Positions 7,738 to 7,835 of a stretch of 7,835 bases of DNA are shown one piece after another. The DNA lies in the NCBI GenBank assembly GCA_910584495.1, contig CAJUAR010000093.1, positions 1-7,835 of the forward strand. Reading direction: 5' to 3'. The DNA is from an uncultured Muribaculaceae bacterium (lineage in GTDB: Bacteria; Bacteroidota; Bacteroidia; Bacteroidales; Muribaculaceae). Made by a program: the position numbers and the translations under genes. Below the pieces are notes generated by a model that saw only the letters and a list, made by a program, of their open reading frames with translations, made no database searches and was not told the DNA's origin. Every line of letters begins with the position of its first letter. Position 1 is the stretch's first letter.

Positions 7738-7835
7738 CTATTCACTTTCCACATCCCAGTCGGTGATGGTGCGTGTAGTAGTGGAGAAGTTGACACCGAT
7801 TTTCACAACCCGACGGCCATTGGCAGAGAAGGCAA
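7738..7835 (-). CDS. C-terminal tail of a probable AAA-ATPase-like / PD-(D/E)XK nuclease family protein
   Basis: On the minus strand an open frame enters from the right edge and stops at TAG (7740-7738). Its last 31 residues include RRVVKIGVNFSTTTRTITDW and end DVESE. This closely resembles the end of the Bacteroidota proteins that join an AAA-ATPase-like domain to a C-terminal PD-(D/E)XK nuclease-like domain (PF09820 with PF08011), which commonly finish in a K-x-G-V-x-F-x-x-x-x-R-x-I-x-x-W-x-V-E pattern. These proteins are abundant in Bacteroidales and their function is poorly known. Only the last strand and tail are visible, so no catalytic residue can be checked. The gene is convergent with the histidine phosphatase, with 34 bases between the two stop codons. 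Confidence 0.6.
   Translation of the reverse strand, partial: AFSANGRRVVKIGVNFSTTTRTITDWDVESE

Overview
The window looks like a chromosomal stretch from a fairly GC-rich member of the Bacteroidota, order Bacteroidales. The evidence is a very long SecA with the insertions typical of that phylum, a TAnnTTTG-type promoter in front of secA, no Shine-Dalgarno sequences before the genes, exported phosphatase-fold proteins of Bacteroidota type, and a gene tail matching the C-terminus of the AAA-ATPase-like/PD-(D/E)XK proteins that are abundant in Prevotella and Bacteroides relatives. A family such as Muribaculaceae is possible, but genus cannot be fixed by eye.

Layout. Positions 1-1007 (+) hold the C-terminal part of ettA, an ABC-F ribosome-associated ATPase, cut by the left edge. 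After a 30-base gap, 1038-2657 (+) encodes an exported alkaline-phosphatase-superfamily protein that appears to have lost nearly all of its metal ligands. A short intergenic region (2658-2753) carries a Bacteroidota-type promoter and a GC-rich hairpin in the predicted leader. secA follows at 2754-6116 (+), and its last codons overlap a small TPR protein gene (6100-6375, +). After 56 bases comes an exported clade-2 histidine phosphatase of phytase/MINPP type (6432-7703, +). A convergent minus-strand gene enters from the right edge, with its stop at 7738-7740.

Functionally this is mostly a housekeeping neighbourhood: translation control (EttA) and protein export (SecA), with two envelope-directed proteins that would themselves be SecA clients. 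secA and the TPR gene are probably translationally coupled. No promoter motif was seen before the histidine phosphatase, so it may be read from the secA transcript. ettA and the phosphatase-like gene are also closely spaced and probably co-transcribed.

I found no mobile element, CRISPR array, tRNA, rRNA or clear defence system, and no convincing undescribed multi-gene system. The most interesting item is the predicted pseudoenzyme beside secA. Next come the secA/TPR overlap inside the zinc-motif codons and the His-Glu variant of the histidine phosphatase active site.
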